From: Paragorgia papillata
Taxonomy: Eukaryota > Cnidaria > Anthozoa > Scleralcyonacea > Coralliidae
Length of the DNA stretch: 64,000 nt
NCBI GenBank assembly: GCA_035771165.1
Contig: JAWNZC010000102.1
Span: 1,847,501-1,911,500, forward strand
Reading direction: 5' to 3'
Each line of letters begins with the position of its first letter. Position 1 is the first letter of the stretch. A model generated the notes under the pieces. The model did no database searches. It was not told the DNA's origin and saw only the letters and a program-made list of their open reading frames with translations. The position numbers and the translations under genes were made by a program. Shown here piece by piece: positions 55,001 to 64,000 of the stretch.

Positions 55001-58000
55001 ATGATTATTTTCATAGATGTTGGACAGCATCATTAATGCCAAAGAACTTTGATTTCTCCAGAGCACAGGAAAAAACGGTAACTTAGTATAGTACAAAACA
55101 CAATCCCGCAGACGAGCATCTTGAAAACCCAAGATATGGATTAAGACAAGACAAAGATGAAACGGTTAGATTTCGACTTTATTTCAAAGTCATCAGACCA
55201 AGTGATCTGATGATGACTTTGAAATAAAGTCGAAATATAACCGTTTTGTCTTGTCTTAATTCATATCTCTTGGGTTTTCAAGATGTTCGTCTTCGGATTG
55301 TGTTTTATCCTTGTTGCTCGTCTAGGTTAGTGTAGTCTTGAGAAAGACTATTAGTGGTGGTAGTGACTGACGTTTTGACGTCCTCATCTTCAAGTCACCA
55401 CCACCACTAACAGTCTTTCTCAAGACTACTCTAACCTAGACGAGCAACTTTCTCAAACATGTTGCTAATAATACTCGTATACTTTAATACAAACTAAGAT
55501 AGCTAATAAAGTTTGTAAAATTTTGTCAGTTCTTGCTGTACAAATGTCGTTGGATGTTAATACTTAGAAAACTCTGAGCTTTAGACGAGAGCATGGATGG
55601 CGTGTGCTGTTAGCGCGCTGCCTCTCACCAAAAGTTAAGCCCGGTTAAACGGGGTTAGTACTTGGATGGGTGACCGTCTGGGAATGACCCCGTTGTCGAG
55701 CTTGGGACTCATTAGACTTTCTCAAAGTCCTTTTCAAACATTTTTGACCTTTCGGTTCCTCGTTGAAAAGGACTTTTCCCACCTGCAGCGCGCCAAAATT
55801 CACCGGTGAATTTTTCGACCGGTGACGTAATTCGGGCTAATAATTATATTCAGGCTAAATTGCTATGCAAGTGCTATCTTTGGAAGTTGGAGTTAAACAG
55901 ACTCTTGAAAACGTTTTAGTAGGGGTAGAACCACTTTCCATTGCATGTACGACAACCCGAAACACGTCAAAACAGGGCGATGTACATTTCAGCGATTTCC
56001 CGCCAGAATATTTAATAAGATTCAAAAACCTGCAAGCGAAACAAGTCCGTCTCTTTCCTCCCGCTTTTCCGCTCTCCCGCCTTTCCACCCGCCCGCAAAA
56101 ACTAGCGCTAAGAGGCGGACTTGGAGCAAGTCTAGGGACTCATGTGAGTAGAGTTTAGTTTGTCTCTCCTGTGCTTCGAGGGTTTTTCGCCGGGTACTCC
56201 GGTTTTCCTCCCTCCGTATAAAACCAACACCTAGACCTTAGGAGGATAACCTTGTAAGGGACCTAGAGTCCTATTGTTACTTCTCCTGTACCGCTAGCTA
56301 CAAATGTTGATAAGAAGATAAGACTCGCAGCTATGAGTGCTGTCTAGAGCTCAGAGTTTTTTGAGAACTGACATCTAACGACAGCTTATGCAGCAAGAAC
56401 TAACAAAATTTTGAAGTCTGTTTTGTTTCTTGTAGTTCCAAGTAGAAGCTTTACTCTGTGTTGCTTTGGAACACAACCAAGCTTCTTTCATAATATCTTG
56501 CATAAATCAACTAGGAGAAGACAGTAAGTATACTTCACCAGGCTGAATTAAAACGTAGCTGTTTCTTTTTTAACTTCCCTACGCTAGTAATAGACGTCTG
56601 GTAGACATTCCTGAAGCTTGAATACTCTGAAAATATTTCTGACCCAGTGGGCAAGAACCTCGATCTCCTTAGGGGGGTGTGGGGGTATGCTCCCGTGAAA
56701 ATTTTGGATTTCTAGGGTCTCTGAAACACTATTTCCTGCATTTTGAGGCAAGTATTTAAGAGTAATCTGAAAGCCTTAAATTACATAATTTTGTTGAAAT
56801 CAAACCAGAACATAGAATGATACACGTCAGAATATCTTTAGATTTATTTATAAACAAGTCGTAAATGTAAAAACAAGTTGGAGGCATTTTATATAAACCC
56901 TTAGCATATGTATGTCTTCTAGTACTAGTCTACTCACTTAGCCTTAAAACAACTGTACCCTCCCCCCGTACACGTTTCGCCACGGATTTAAACTTTTCAC
57001 GAGAACGGTCTTGGAAACCATTGCGAATACTCGTTTGAGAAGCGAGATCAAACACTCGTTTATCGTGTTTCATCAGGGGACTCCAAACACTCGAAAACAA
57101 TAAAAACCTCGAAGCTACGTCCTCGATTTTCATTTGTTTTCTCGTTTTTGGAACCCCTGATAAAACACTCAAACTCGTGTTTGATCTGTTACATGAAATA
57201 CGAAATAATTTATACATGTAGCTTATCACAATGTGTTAAAGATTTTTTTGGCTTTATAGATGTCACTTATGCTGGTTGTAATCTGCGCATCATTTTGGAG
57301 TGGGCCTGGGACCAAGTTATTCAAATCAAACAACACCTTGATCAACTTTGTAAGTGTTTGTATTTAAACCGTGTTGCCAAATAAAATCTTAGTTCTTTTG
57401 TGTCGGAATCTAGTAATACTAGTATAGTTATAAAAGTAGAGTGCTGTGTAGGCAGTGTATTACGATGTATAGAAAATCTTAAAGGTGGCGAACTGTTGAG
57501 ATTTTAGACAACGAAATACTGACGTTTAATTTAAGCCAAAGTTCTTCATCAGAGTAAATCATGGAGTAATATAAAAGTAGAGTGCTGTGTAGGCAGTGTG
57601 TTACAATGTATAGAAAATCTTAAAGATGGTGAAATGCTGAGATTTTAGAGAATGAAATACTGACGTTTTAAACCAAAGTTCTTCATCAGAGTAAATCATG
57701 GAGTAATATAAAAGTAGAGTGTTGTGTAGGAAGTGTGTTACCATGTATAGAAAATCTTAAAGATGGTGAACTGCTGAGATTTTGGAAAAGGAAATACTGA
57801 CGTTTCAAGCAAAGTTTGGTTTGCTATGTTTGTTAAGGTATACCGCTGTTCGATGGTACTGGCATATTCGTTGATAAACAATTGATCGCCATGTTGGACC
57901 ACTATGGTGTGCAGCTTGGTAACCTCGTCGATGTCTTTCAAGCACTGTCTTCAGCAGCTCCAACCACTGACCAAGGTATGGTCTGAATTACTTGTAGCAA

Positions 58001-58104
58001 TAACAACAACAGTAGCAACAACAATAACACCACCCACCAACACCAACACCATCATCACCACCAACAATACCATCACCACCAACACCATCATCATCATCAT
58101 CGCC

Positions 58105-58139
<35 letters not shown>

Positions 58140-61100
58140 GACCACAACCACCCACAACCACCACTCACCACCCACCACCACCACCCACCATCACCACACC
58201 ACTCACCACAATCACCACCACTCACCACCACCATCACCACCACCACCATCACCCACCACCATCACCCACCACCATCACCCACCACCATCACCCACCACCA
58301 TCACCCACCACCATCACCCACCACCATCACCACCACCATCACCCACCACCATCACCCACCACCATCACCCACCACCATCACCCACCACCATCACCACCAC
58401 CACCCACCACCATCACCCACCACCACATCATGACCAACAACAACAACATCACCACTAACAACATCAACACCACCAACGACAACAAAAGCAAAAACGAAAA
58501 ATAGTAACTCGAAGTCTTATGCCATGAGAGTAAGGAGGGAAGTGTCTTTTCTTATTGCTAACGTTTCAACTAATATATCACTGATTGTAGCTTTCCTAAC
58601 TTCCTTTCCTAATCTCCTTTGCTAAGGTATCAAGGAACTTGAGTCGCAATACACTGTGGCTTATCTTCTAAATCAGGTACTCTTTACTCTACTTTTCTAC
58701 TTCATATTGCGATATATACGAGCCCCTTTCATTTTTAAACTGGTTTTATTTTGGGTTATCTCTTGTAGTATTTACAAGTGGTGCTGTTCTTTATGAAACA
58801 ACGACTTTTGCCAGAACTTTTCGGTAAGAAATTGTCTTTTTTTTAAACTGTAAGATCAGGTAGACTATAATTGATTGCCTAGGTTGACTCTGAGTGTTGT
58901 GTAGGCAGTGTTTTAGATAGAGCAAAGTGAAAAGATGGTAAACTGCCTGAGAATAGTTTTGATAACAAAATACTGACGTTTCAAGCAGAGTCCTTCATCA
59001 GAGTAAAAACTAGAGTGTTGTGTAGGCAGTGTTTTAGATAGAGCAAAGTGAAAAGATGGTAAACTGCTGAGAATAGTTTTGATAACAAAATACTGACGTT
59101 TCAAGCAGAGCCCTTCATCAGAGTAAAAAGTAGAGTGCTGTGTAGGCAGTGTTTTAGATAGAGCAAAGTGAAAAGGTGGTAAACTGCTGAGAATAGTTTT
59201 AATAACAAAATACTGACGTTTCAAGCAGAGCCCTTCATCAGAGTAAAATGTGAAGATATATTAGGCTAGTTTAGACTTCTGTGTTAAGATATCCTTATAG
59301 CTATTGTACTCTCGTAATAAAATAGTTTGAAGAGCTTCTCCATAATATAAGTTTATTTTATATTTATTGTTTCCAGATAACAACGAGGATGGTGAGTTAA
59401 GGTTGGTTTCTCAACACTCGAGTGTGTATTTTTTTTGAATACGGACTGTCATTTTTGGAGAAGTATTTATTTTATTTTAATTTGATATTTTTTTAGTTCC
59501 CAGTACTATCCAGGTGAAGTTCTTGCTCGACAATATGGCGTCAGGAGAAGAGAACTGGAACAATTAAACACGTAATGACGTCATATTTGATGTGTAGTAG
59601 ATGCGCACGCAGATGAATGACAAACACACGGACGCACAGACGGACAGACGCATGCATAGACGGATGAACAGACGCACGCACAGATGGACAGACAGACGCA
59701 CGCACAGACGATCAGACAGACACACGTACAGACAGACAGACGCACAGACGGACAGAGAGACGCACGTACGAACAGACAGACGCACGCGCAGACGGACAGA
59801 CAGACGCACATACATACGGACAGACAGACAGACGCACGTACGAACAGACAGACAGACAGACGCACACACAGACGATCAGACAGACGCACACACAGACGGA
59901 CAGATAGACAGACAGACGGACAGACAGACACACAGACGGACGGACAGACAGACGCACGCGCAGACGGGTTGTATCTCACTGCGTCTGTGGCTTTCAGGCA
60001 GTTTCCTTTGCACTCTTGTACTATCTATTACTGTATGTTTTTATAAATCAACCAAGACATTAATCACCAACACTTAATTTCTTTCAGTGATTCGTTGGGA
60101 AGTTTAATGATTGATCGCGTGGTTTCCATGACAACTGGTGACTTGGGTCATAACGTCTGGGAAACAGAAAGCCGCTGGTCCGAACTCTATCCACCTCCCA
60201 ACTTACACGTGCGTGTTATCATAAGTCATATTTTTGTTTATATTTTAAGTCTCTGTTGCAAGCCCCGTGTAGCAGGAATTTTCTAGTTATTTTATGAACT
60301 CTCTCTCTAGCTCTTTCCTGTCCTCTCTCTGTAGCTCTTTCCTGTCTGAATTGGTCTTTAGTATTTTATTCTGGCTAACGCCAGACGATTTTATTCACCT
60401 CTGGGGAAGCCCTCGGACAGGAATGAGTTAATTTATATTTTTTGTATTTGTCTTAGGCTTTATCTAGTTTGATTCTTCAAGAGAAAATTAACCCGACGTC
60501 AAAGCTTTGTATTGTATCCTTTTGTTTGTTCCGTTGGCATTAGGGGGGCGGGGTGATATTGCGGTTGGTTTGATCTAAGTAAATATGTGCTTAAGAAAGG
60601 AAGATTAAACGTTGAAAGACCTCTGGAATCAGGAACTTTTCATGGTCTACAGTAATTATATTTTGTGTTCTTTGAAGCTTTGCATGATGATTTAATAATT
60701 AAAATTCATTTTTGTGGGTTAACTTCATGTTTTATTTAAAAGTTCGGAGCTTTCGATCCGTGAAAGAGAAGACGTTGACAACACGACGTTAACCCACAAA
60801 AACGAATTTTAATAATCAGATTTTGTTTTGTTTTTCTCTGTTGTAATTATAAAAGATCTTTTAACAATGCTCAAGATATACTATTCCTTGCTTGATCTTT
60901 GTTCCCTCAATCCACAATTTCGAAACAAAAAAGTAAGTGATATTGTAAAAATCCGATGTAGTGTTTTGCATGTTACAATTTACGACACGTGCGATGCATA
61001 TAAATGTACTTAGTGTGTTATTTTTCTCATTACTCAATTTATTTTTAGGTCGCCGAGAAATTTGCTGTCACGTTTGGTTTGCAGCCATTGTTAACGAACC

Positions 61101-63608
61101 TTTTTCATGGCTTCTGGTATTTAGATCACAAAGATTTTGAAGTAAGTTTCACGTTAAATCTTAAACTATGTTGTTATATTACGCTGTGTTTGCATGTTGT
61201 GTTGTGTGGTGGGTTGTGTTGTGTTGTGGTGTAGTGTGTTGTGTTGCGTTGCGTTGCGTTGCGTTGCGTTGTATTGTATTGTATTGTATTGTATTGTATT
61301 GTATTGTATTGTATTGTGGTGTGGTGTAGTGTGTTGTCTTGCGTTGCGTTGTGGTGCGTTGCGTTGTATTGTGTTGTATTGTATTGTATTGTGGTGTGTT
61401 GTATTGTGGTGCGGTGTAGTGTGGTGTGGTGTAGTGTGGTGTGGTGTCTTGTCTTGCGTTGCGTTGGGTTGCGTTGTGTTGTATTGTATTGTGGTGTGTT
61501 GTATTGTGGTATGGTGTGGTGTGTTGTGGTGTAGTGCGTTGCGTTGTGGTATGATGTGGTATGGTGTTTTTTTGCTGCGTTGCGTTGTAGTATGTGTTTT
61601 GTGTTATTGTCTTTCTTCACCCAGCTCCATGCAAGCTGTCAGTTTGTTGTATTAATTCTGGCTTTATTGTTTATTTCAAGAACGCTCTAAAACTGTTGAC
61701 TAGATCAGCTAAAGATTTATCCATCGCCCCATGGCAAAACTCTCATATTATTCGTCTGTTCTTAAACCAAGGTACTAAACCATTTAATTATTCTTCTATC
61801 TGAACGTCGTACGTTTTTCAAACACTCACAAAGCCTTATTATTTATTTCAGAAGAGGCAAAGAAAGCGATGCTTTTTATTCGTTCAGTGAAGCCAGCCAT
61901 GAAAAGTCCAGAAGATGTCGAGCTTCATCTTTCAGTGTTGGTCAGCAATGGCTTGGTCACAGAGGCCTTTCAATTTCAGGTAAAAACAGATAATAATAGT
62001 AATAATAATGTCTTTTATTAATAGAATATATCAAACGTGTCAACCTCGTACCCAGGGCATTTTGCCTCCACGTTGGGAGGTCGGCGAAAATGGCCCTGGC
62101 ATCGGCTGGTCACGTGACACCCAGAATTTTGGGGTGTTATGGCAAGAAAATTTATGCGGTCTTTGTGTTTTGTTTTTGTATAATACGTATACATGAATAA
62201 TAAATGAGAAATATTTAACGCTCTGCCGACTCACTCATGTGAACCTTTATCATAAAAGCAACTGGCTAGCGTTATTCTTCATACTCCCACGATTATCCAG
62301 GATACATGTAAATGTCATGAACAAACATATATCTAATGTTGTTCTTGACTTTAACCAAAGCTATCGTTAATCGTTTCCATTCTTTGGGTAAACTTTGCAG
62401 AGTGGATCTATCACAATTCAAATTTTCATGAATAAATTATACTCTATCTGAATTAGTCGAGTTCTTAAACCGGCCAATCAGATTATAGAATCGACCAGCC
62501 GATGCCAGGGCCATTTTCGCCGACCTCCCGGCGTGGAGGCAAAATGCCCTGGGTACGAGGTTGCAAACGTGTATCTTTACAATCAAATTTCTCCTAAGGA
62601 TTTTTCAACGTGGCCGTGTCGAGGCTTATCAAAGGCGCTTTAAGCAGCCGCCATACGACACAGTTCAGACCACGGATCCCAGCTAAGCCCTAGGTGTTGA
62701 TTTTACGGAGGGAGGAAAACCGGAGAACCCGGCGAAAAACCCTCGGAACACAGGAGAGACCAACTACAACTCCACTCACATGAGTCCCCACCCCGAGAAC
62801 GGGGTTGTTCCCAGACGGTCACCCATCCAAGTACTAACCCCGTCTAACTGGGCTTAACTATTGGTGAGAGGCAGCGCCCTAACAGCGCACGCCATCCGTG
62901 CTCCCCGATATACATAAAATTGTGGGACAGTGAACTCAGGGGAGCACGTGTGGCGTGTGCTGTTAGGGCGCTGCCTCTCACCAATAGATAAGTCCGGTTA
63001 GACGGGGTTAGTACTTGGATGGGTGACCGTCTGATAAGCTCGTTCTCGAGCTTGGGACTCATGTGAGTAGAGTTTAGTTGGTCTCTCCTGTGCTTCGAGG
63101 GTTTTTCGCCGGGGTTCTCCGGTTTTCCTCCCTCCGTAAAATCAACACCTATAGATCTTAGCTGTAAATGCAGGACCCCACCAGCTCTGCTGAAAAACTT
63201 ATCCTCCTTAAATAAAGAATAATAATAGAATAATAATAATGATGCTCTACCCACTGAGCTACATCGTCAAGTTGGGAGCAGGTCGTTGATGGTACTTATA
63301 TTCGATATTTCAAAACTGAAATTCAATTCTAGGGATTATGATTTGTTTTAATGTTGTTTAGCGTCAATGTCGCGATCCTATCAGAAGACAACAATTACTG
63401 AATTATTTCTTCTCTGGTTGTCATCAAAGTAAGTGAGGGAAAGATTCTTAGATAATATGTTGTTATATTTTCAAATTTTACATATCTTTTTTTAATTAAC
63501 TGGTTGATAAGTGGGTATGCTTTGTCTTAAAGTATTCTGGGTTTATTTTTCATCATAGCTAAGAATACAAACAAAATCTTGGAACTGCCTTTTAATAAAG
63601 TTGAAGAG
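49056..63608 (+). CDS. AHCTF1: ELYS / AT-hook-containing transcription factor 1, N-terminal 983 codons
   Basis: ELYS seeds nuclear-pore assembly on chromatin and recruits the Nup107-160 (Y) complex. The 28 exons in the window are 49056-49522, 50064-50275, 50372-50443, 50624-50732, 51326-51380, 51476-51631, 52059-52167, 52247-52303, 53006-53138, 53809-53905, 54390-54483, 54687-54748, 54952-55077, 56436-56523, 57260-57349, 57838-57975, 58627-58676, 58769-58823, 59377-59401, 59497-59571, 60088-60208, 60457-60508, 60856-60932, 61049-61141, 61681-61771, 61852-61979, 63362-63428 and 63559-63608. All phases agree. Residues about 1-490 are the seven-bladed beta-propeller (YQEPENDPRLCCYLWIA and VFDINRWYHSQMP match vertebrates). 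The rest is the alpha-helical ELYS domain (LEWAWDQVI, IPLFDGTGIFVD, FHGFWYLDHKDFE). The donor at 63609 shows that the gene continues past the window, so the disordered tail and AT-hooks are absent here. Exon 19 is only 25 nt. Confidence 0.95.
49600..50033. repeat. GATT/GACT tetranucleotide array in ELYS intron 1
   Basis: TGATTGATTGACTGAC-type repeats across most of the 541-bp intron. Confidence 0.9.
50752..50985. repeat. Purine-rich minisatellite in ELYS intron 4
   Basis: About eight units of GGAGGAGGACTGGGGAGAGG (25-32 bp), followed at 50995-51045 by short telomere-like TTAGGG repeats. Confidence 0.8.
51657..52042. repeat. CTCTA pentanucleotide array filling ELYS intron 6
   Basis: About 70 nearly perfect CTCTA units, with CTCCA variants at the right. 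It occupies about 90 per cent of the 427-bp intron and ends 16 bp before exon 7. Confidence 0.95.
52355..52472 (-). repeat. Single 120-bp hammerhead-family unit, core decayed
   Basis: GTAGAGTGTTGTGTAGGCAG through ACTGACGTTTCAAATGGAGC. On the minus strand GAAACGTC is intact, but CTGATGA reads AATGATGA. Confidence 0.65.
53254..53653. mobile_element. 400-bp foldback element
   Basis: CTGAAACTCATTAATAATTC and the inverse near 53630-53653 are the ends. The arms carry GGTGGTTTGGATATCGGAGG and its complement. Partial copies lie near 20755, 21780-21830 and 31440-31640. It is in ELYS intron 9. Confidence 0.75.
54820..54905 (-). repeat. Partial 120-bp repeat unit
   Basis: GTAAAGTGCTGTGTAGGCAG and GAACTGCTGAGATTTT match the 57.4-kb variant units; the hammerhead-like core is absent. 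Confidence 0.55.
55094..55306. repeat. Near-perfect hairpin, ELYS intron 13
   Basis: Arms of about 100 bp: CATCTTGAAAACCCAAGATA and TTTCGACTTTATTTCAAAGT with their complements. The loop is only a few bases (CAGACCAAGTGATCTG is itself palindromic). Confidence 0.85.
55312..55447. repeat. Second hairpin, immediately adjacent
   Basis: TGTTGCTCGTCTAGGTTAG and AGTCTTGAGAAAGACTRTTA pair with inverses. The loop holds GACGTTTTGACGTC. Confidence 0.85.
55591..56240 (+). mobile_element. 5S-derived SINE split by a MITE
   Basis: The head (GTGTGCTGTTAGCGCGCTGC, AGTTAAGCCCGGTTAAACGG, TTAGTACTTGGATGGGTGAC) runs to 55712. The body resumes at 56135 with GGGACTCATGTGAGTAGAG and GGGTTTTTCGCCGGGTACTC. It lies in ELYS intron 13. 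Confidence 0.8.
55713..56134. mobile_element. 422-bp MITE with 9-bp target-site duplication inside the SINE
   Basis: The ends TAGACTTTCTCAAAGTCC and GGACTTGGAGCAAGTCTA are inverted repeats. GGGACTCAT flanks it on both sides (55704-55712 and 56135-56143), and intact SINE copies have GGGACTCAT once at this place. Confidence 0.85.
57034..57190. repeat. Hairpin element, ELYS intron 14
   Basis: GATCAAACACTCGTTTATCG and TTTCATCAGGGGACTCC pair with inverses near 57145-57190. Confidence 0.6.
57437..57815 (-). repeat. Diverged 140-bp units of the hammerhead-like family
   Basis: Three units of GTAGAGTGCTGTGTAGGCAG, about 140 bp apart, in ELYS intron 15. CTGATGA and ACGTC are kept in the first two, but GAAAC is mutated. 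Confidence 0.7.
57990..58460. repeat. CCACCAT/CAA array in ELYS intron 16
   Basis: CACCCACCACCAT heptads and CAACAA runs; the His/Pro/Thr frame is an artefact. Confidence 0.9.
58885..59250 (-). repeat. 120-bp tandem repeat with hammerhead-like core, three units
   Basis: Three units, 120 bp apart, in ELYS intron 18. Candidate ribozyme cores on the minus strand are 59005-58971, 59125-59091 and 59245-59211, each TACT-CTGATGA-(12 nt)-GAAACGTC-AGTA. The remaining 85 bases are nearly constant (CTATCTAAAACACTGCCTAC). Confidence 0.65.
59600..59965. repeat. CAGA/CGCA array in ELYS intron 20
   Basis: GACAGACAGACGCACG-type 4-12 bp repeats. Frames on both strands are artefacts. Confidence 0.9.
60692..60817. 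repeat. Short inverted-repeat element, ELYS intron 22
   Basis: TTAAAATTCATTTTTGTGGG and CCCACAAAAACGAATTTTAA at the ends; the interior is not related. Confidence 0.6.
61190..61580. repeat. GTTGT/GTATT pentanucleotide array in ELYS intron 24
   Basis: Blocks of TTGTA, TTGCG and GTGGT units. Cys/Val/Leu and His/Thr frames are artefacts. Confidence 0.9.
62041..62563. mobile_element. 523-bp element with long inverted repeats and 9-bp target duplication
   Basis: CAACCTCGTACCCAGGGC and GCCCTGGGTACGAGGTTG are the ends, and inverted repeats of about 75 bp extend through GGTCGGCGAAAATGGCCC. Flanks are CAAACGTGT at 62032-62040 and 62564-62572. It lies in ELYS intron 26. Confidence 0.85.
62603..62907 (-). 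mobile_element. 5S-derived SINE, minus strand
   Basis: Minus strand: GGGGAGCACGGATGGCGTGC, GTTAAGCCCAGTTAGACGG, TTAGTACTTGGATGGGTGAC through CTCCGGTTTTCCTCCCTCCG, ending near CTCGACACGGCCACGTTG. Confidence 0.8.
62938..63235 (+). mobile_element. 5S-derived SINE, plus strand, with different tail
   Basis: The same head and body as the 45274 copy up to CTTAGCTGTAAATGCAGG, then a shorter 3' part ending in AATAATAATAGAATAATAAT. The minus strand at 63239-63266 reads GATGTAGCTCAGTGGGTAGA, a tRNA D-arm-like piece. Confidence 0.75.
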
Positions 63609-63708
63609 GTAACAGACCTTCTTTTCTTGTATGTGTTAGCATAATCTAATTTTGTCATCCCATATTTTTTTTCAAAAATCCTATACATGACCCACTCCAT
63701 CCTATTTA

Positions 63709-63892
63709 TAGACCTTATTCAAAAATGGCCACCGAATTAAAATTATTTTATATACATATAAATTAGCCCTTATGAACTCGTTTTCATGTGTGAAATTCAA
63801 AAATTATTTTTTGTTTAAAACGAGGTCATAAGGGCTAATTTATATGCACATAAAAGAATTCTAATTCGGCGGCCATAATGGAATAGGGTCTA
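63709..63892. mobile_element. 184-bp foldback MITE
   Basis: TAGACCTTATTCAAAAATGG and the inverse ending GAATAGGGTCTA. The inner arms ATAAATTAGCCCTTATGA pair. Flanking 9-mers are similar but not identical. Confidence 0.7.
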
Positions 63893-64000
63893 TCCCTAAT
63901 TAACCCCTTTATCCTTCGTTGTCTTTCTTTATCCCATTTTATTCCGCTTTATCCATCTTTATCTCTTTCTTACTGTGGTCGACTGTTTCAAAATCTCATA

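Noticed and set aside
55865..56158. 97-residue frame
   Set aside because: Lies inside a MITE with exact 9-bp flanks and has no recognisable domain.
62008..62234. Short frames on both strands
   Set aside because: Fall across the arms of the 62041-62563 inverted-repeat element.

Overview
The window is nuclear DNA from a non-vertebrate metazoan. A cnidarian is my best guess, but no sequence feature fixes the phylum. Genes are split into many short GT-AG exons, the DNA between them is AT-rich, and every recognisable protein is a conserved animal housekeeping or cell-structure gene. There are no operons, ribosome binding sites or CRISPR arrays. I joined exons by eye from splice sites, reading phase and family homology. 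All joins stay in frame.

Layout: (1) 479-1045 +, last exon of a Gal3ST-type galactose-3-O-sulfotransferase. (2) 1843-9764 +, SF3B4, 9 exons, 408 aa. (3) 13132-18600 +, NMRAL1-like redox sensor, 4 exons, 299 aa. (4) 22625-36028 +, kazrin (KAZN), 9 exons, 765 aa, coiled coil plus three SAM domains. (5) 37333-40901 -, an unrecognised 287-aa basic, mostly disordered protein, 3 exons, with an AT-hook-like motif completed across a splice junction. (6) 43681-47728 +, ING4/5-type PHD-finger protein, 10 exons, 240 aa. (7) 49056 to beyond the right edge +, ELYS/AHCTF1, first 28 exons, 983 codons in the window. The genes have no evident pathway in common, although SF3B4, ING, ELYS and possibly gene 5 all act in the nucleus.

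Between and inside the genes lies very dense repetitive DNA. There are long micro- and minisatellites that fill whole introns, many hairpin (foldback) elements, and several non-autonomous DNA transposon families. Four families or copies have exact 9-bp target-site duplications (Mutator-like), and one of these also has its empty site preserved in the window. Other elements have TTA (Harbinger-like), TTAA (piggyBac-like) and TA (Tc1/mariner-like) ends. There is a SINE family with a 5S-rRNA-derived promoter, one copy of which forms the 3' splice site region of an ING intron, and there are tRNA-derived SINE copies.

The most unusual signal is a 120-bp tandem repeat on the minus strand (15.5 kb and 58.9 kb; diverged copies at 52.4 and 57.5 kb). 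Each unit carries CTGATGA...GAAACGTC with flanking complementary arms, which is the layout of a minimal type I hammerhead ribozyme, as in metazoan retrozymes and Penelope-like elements.
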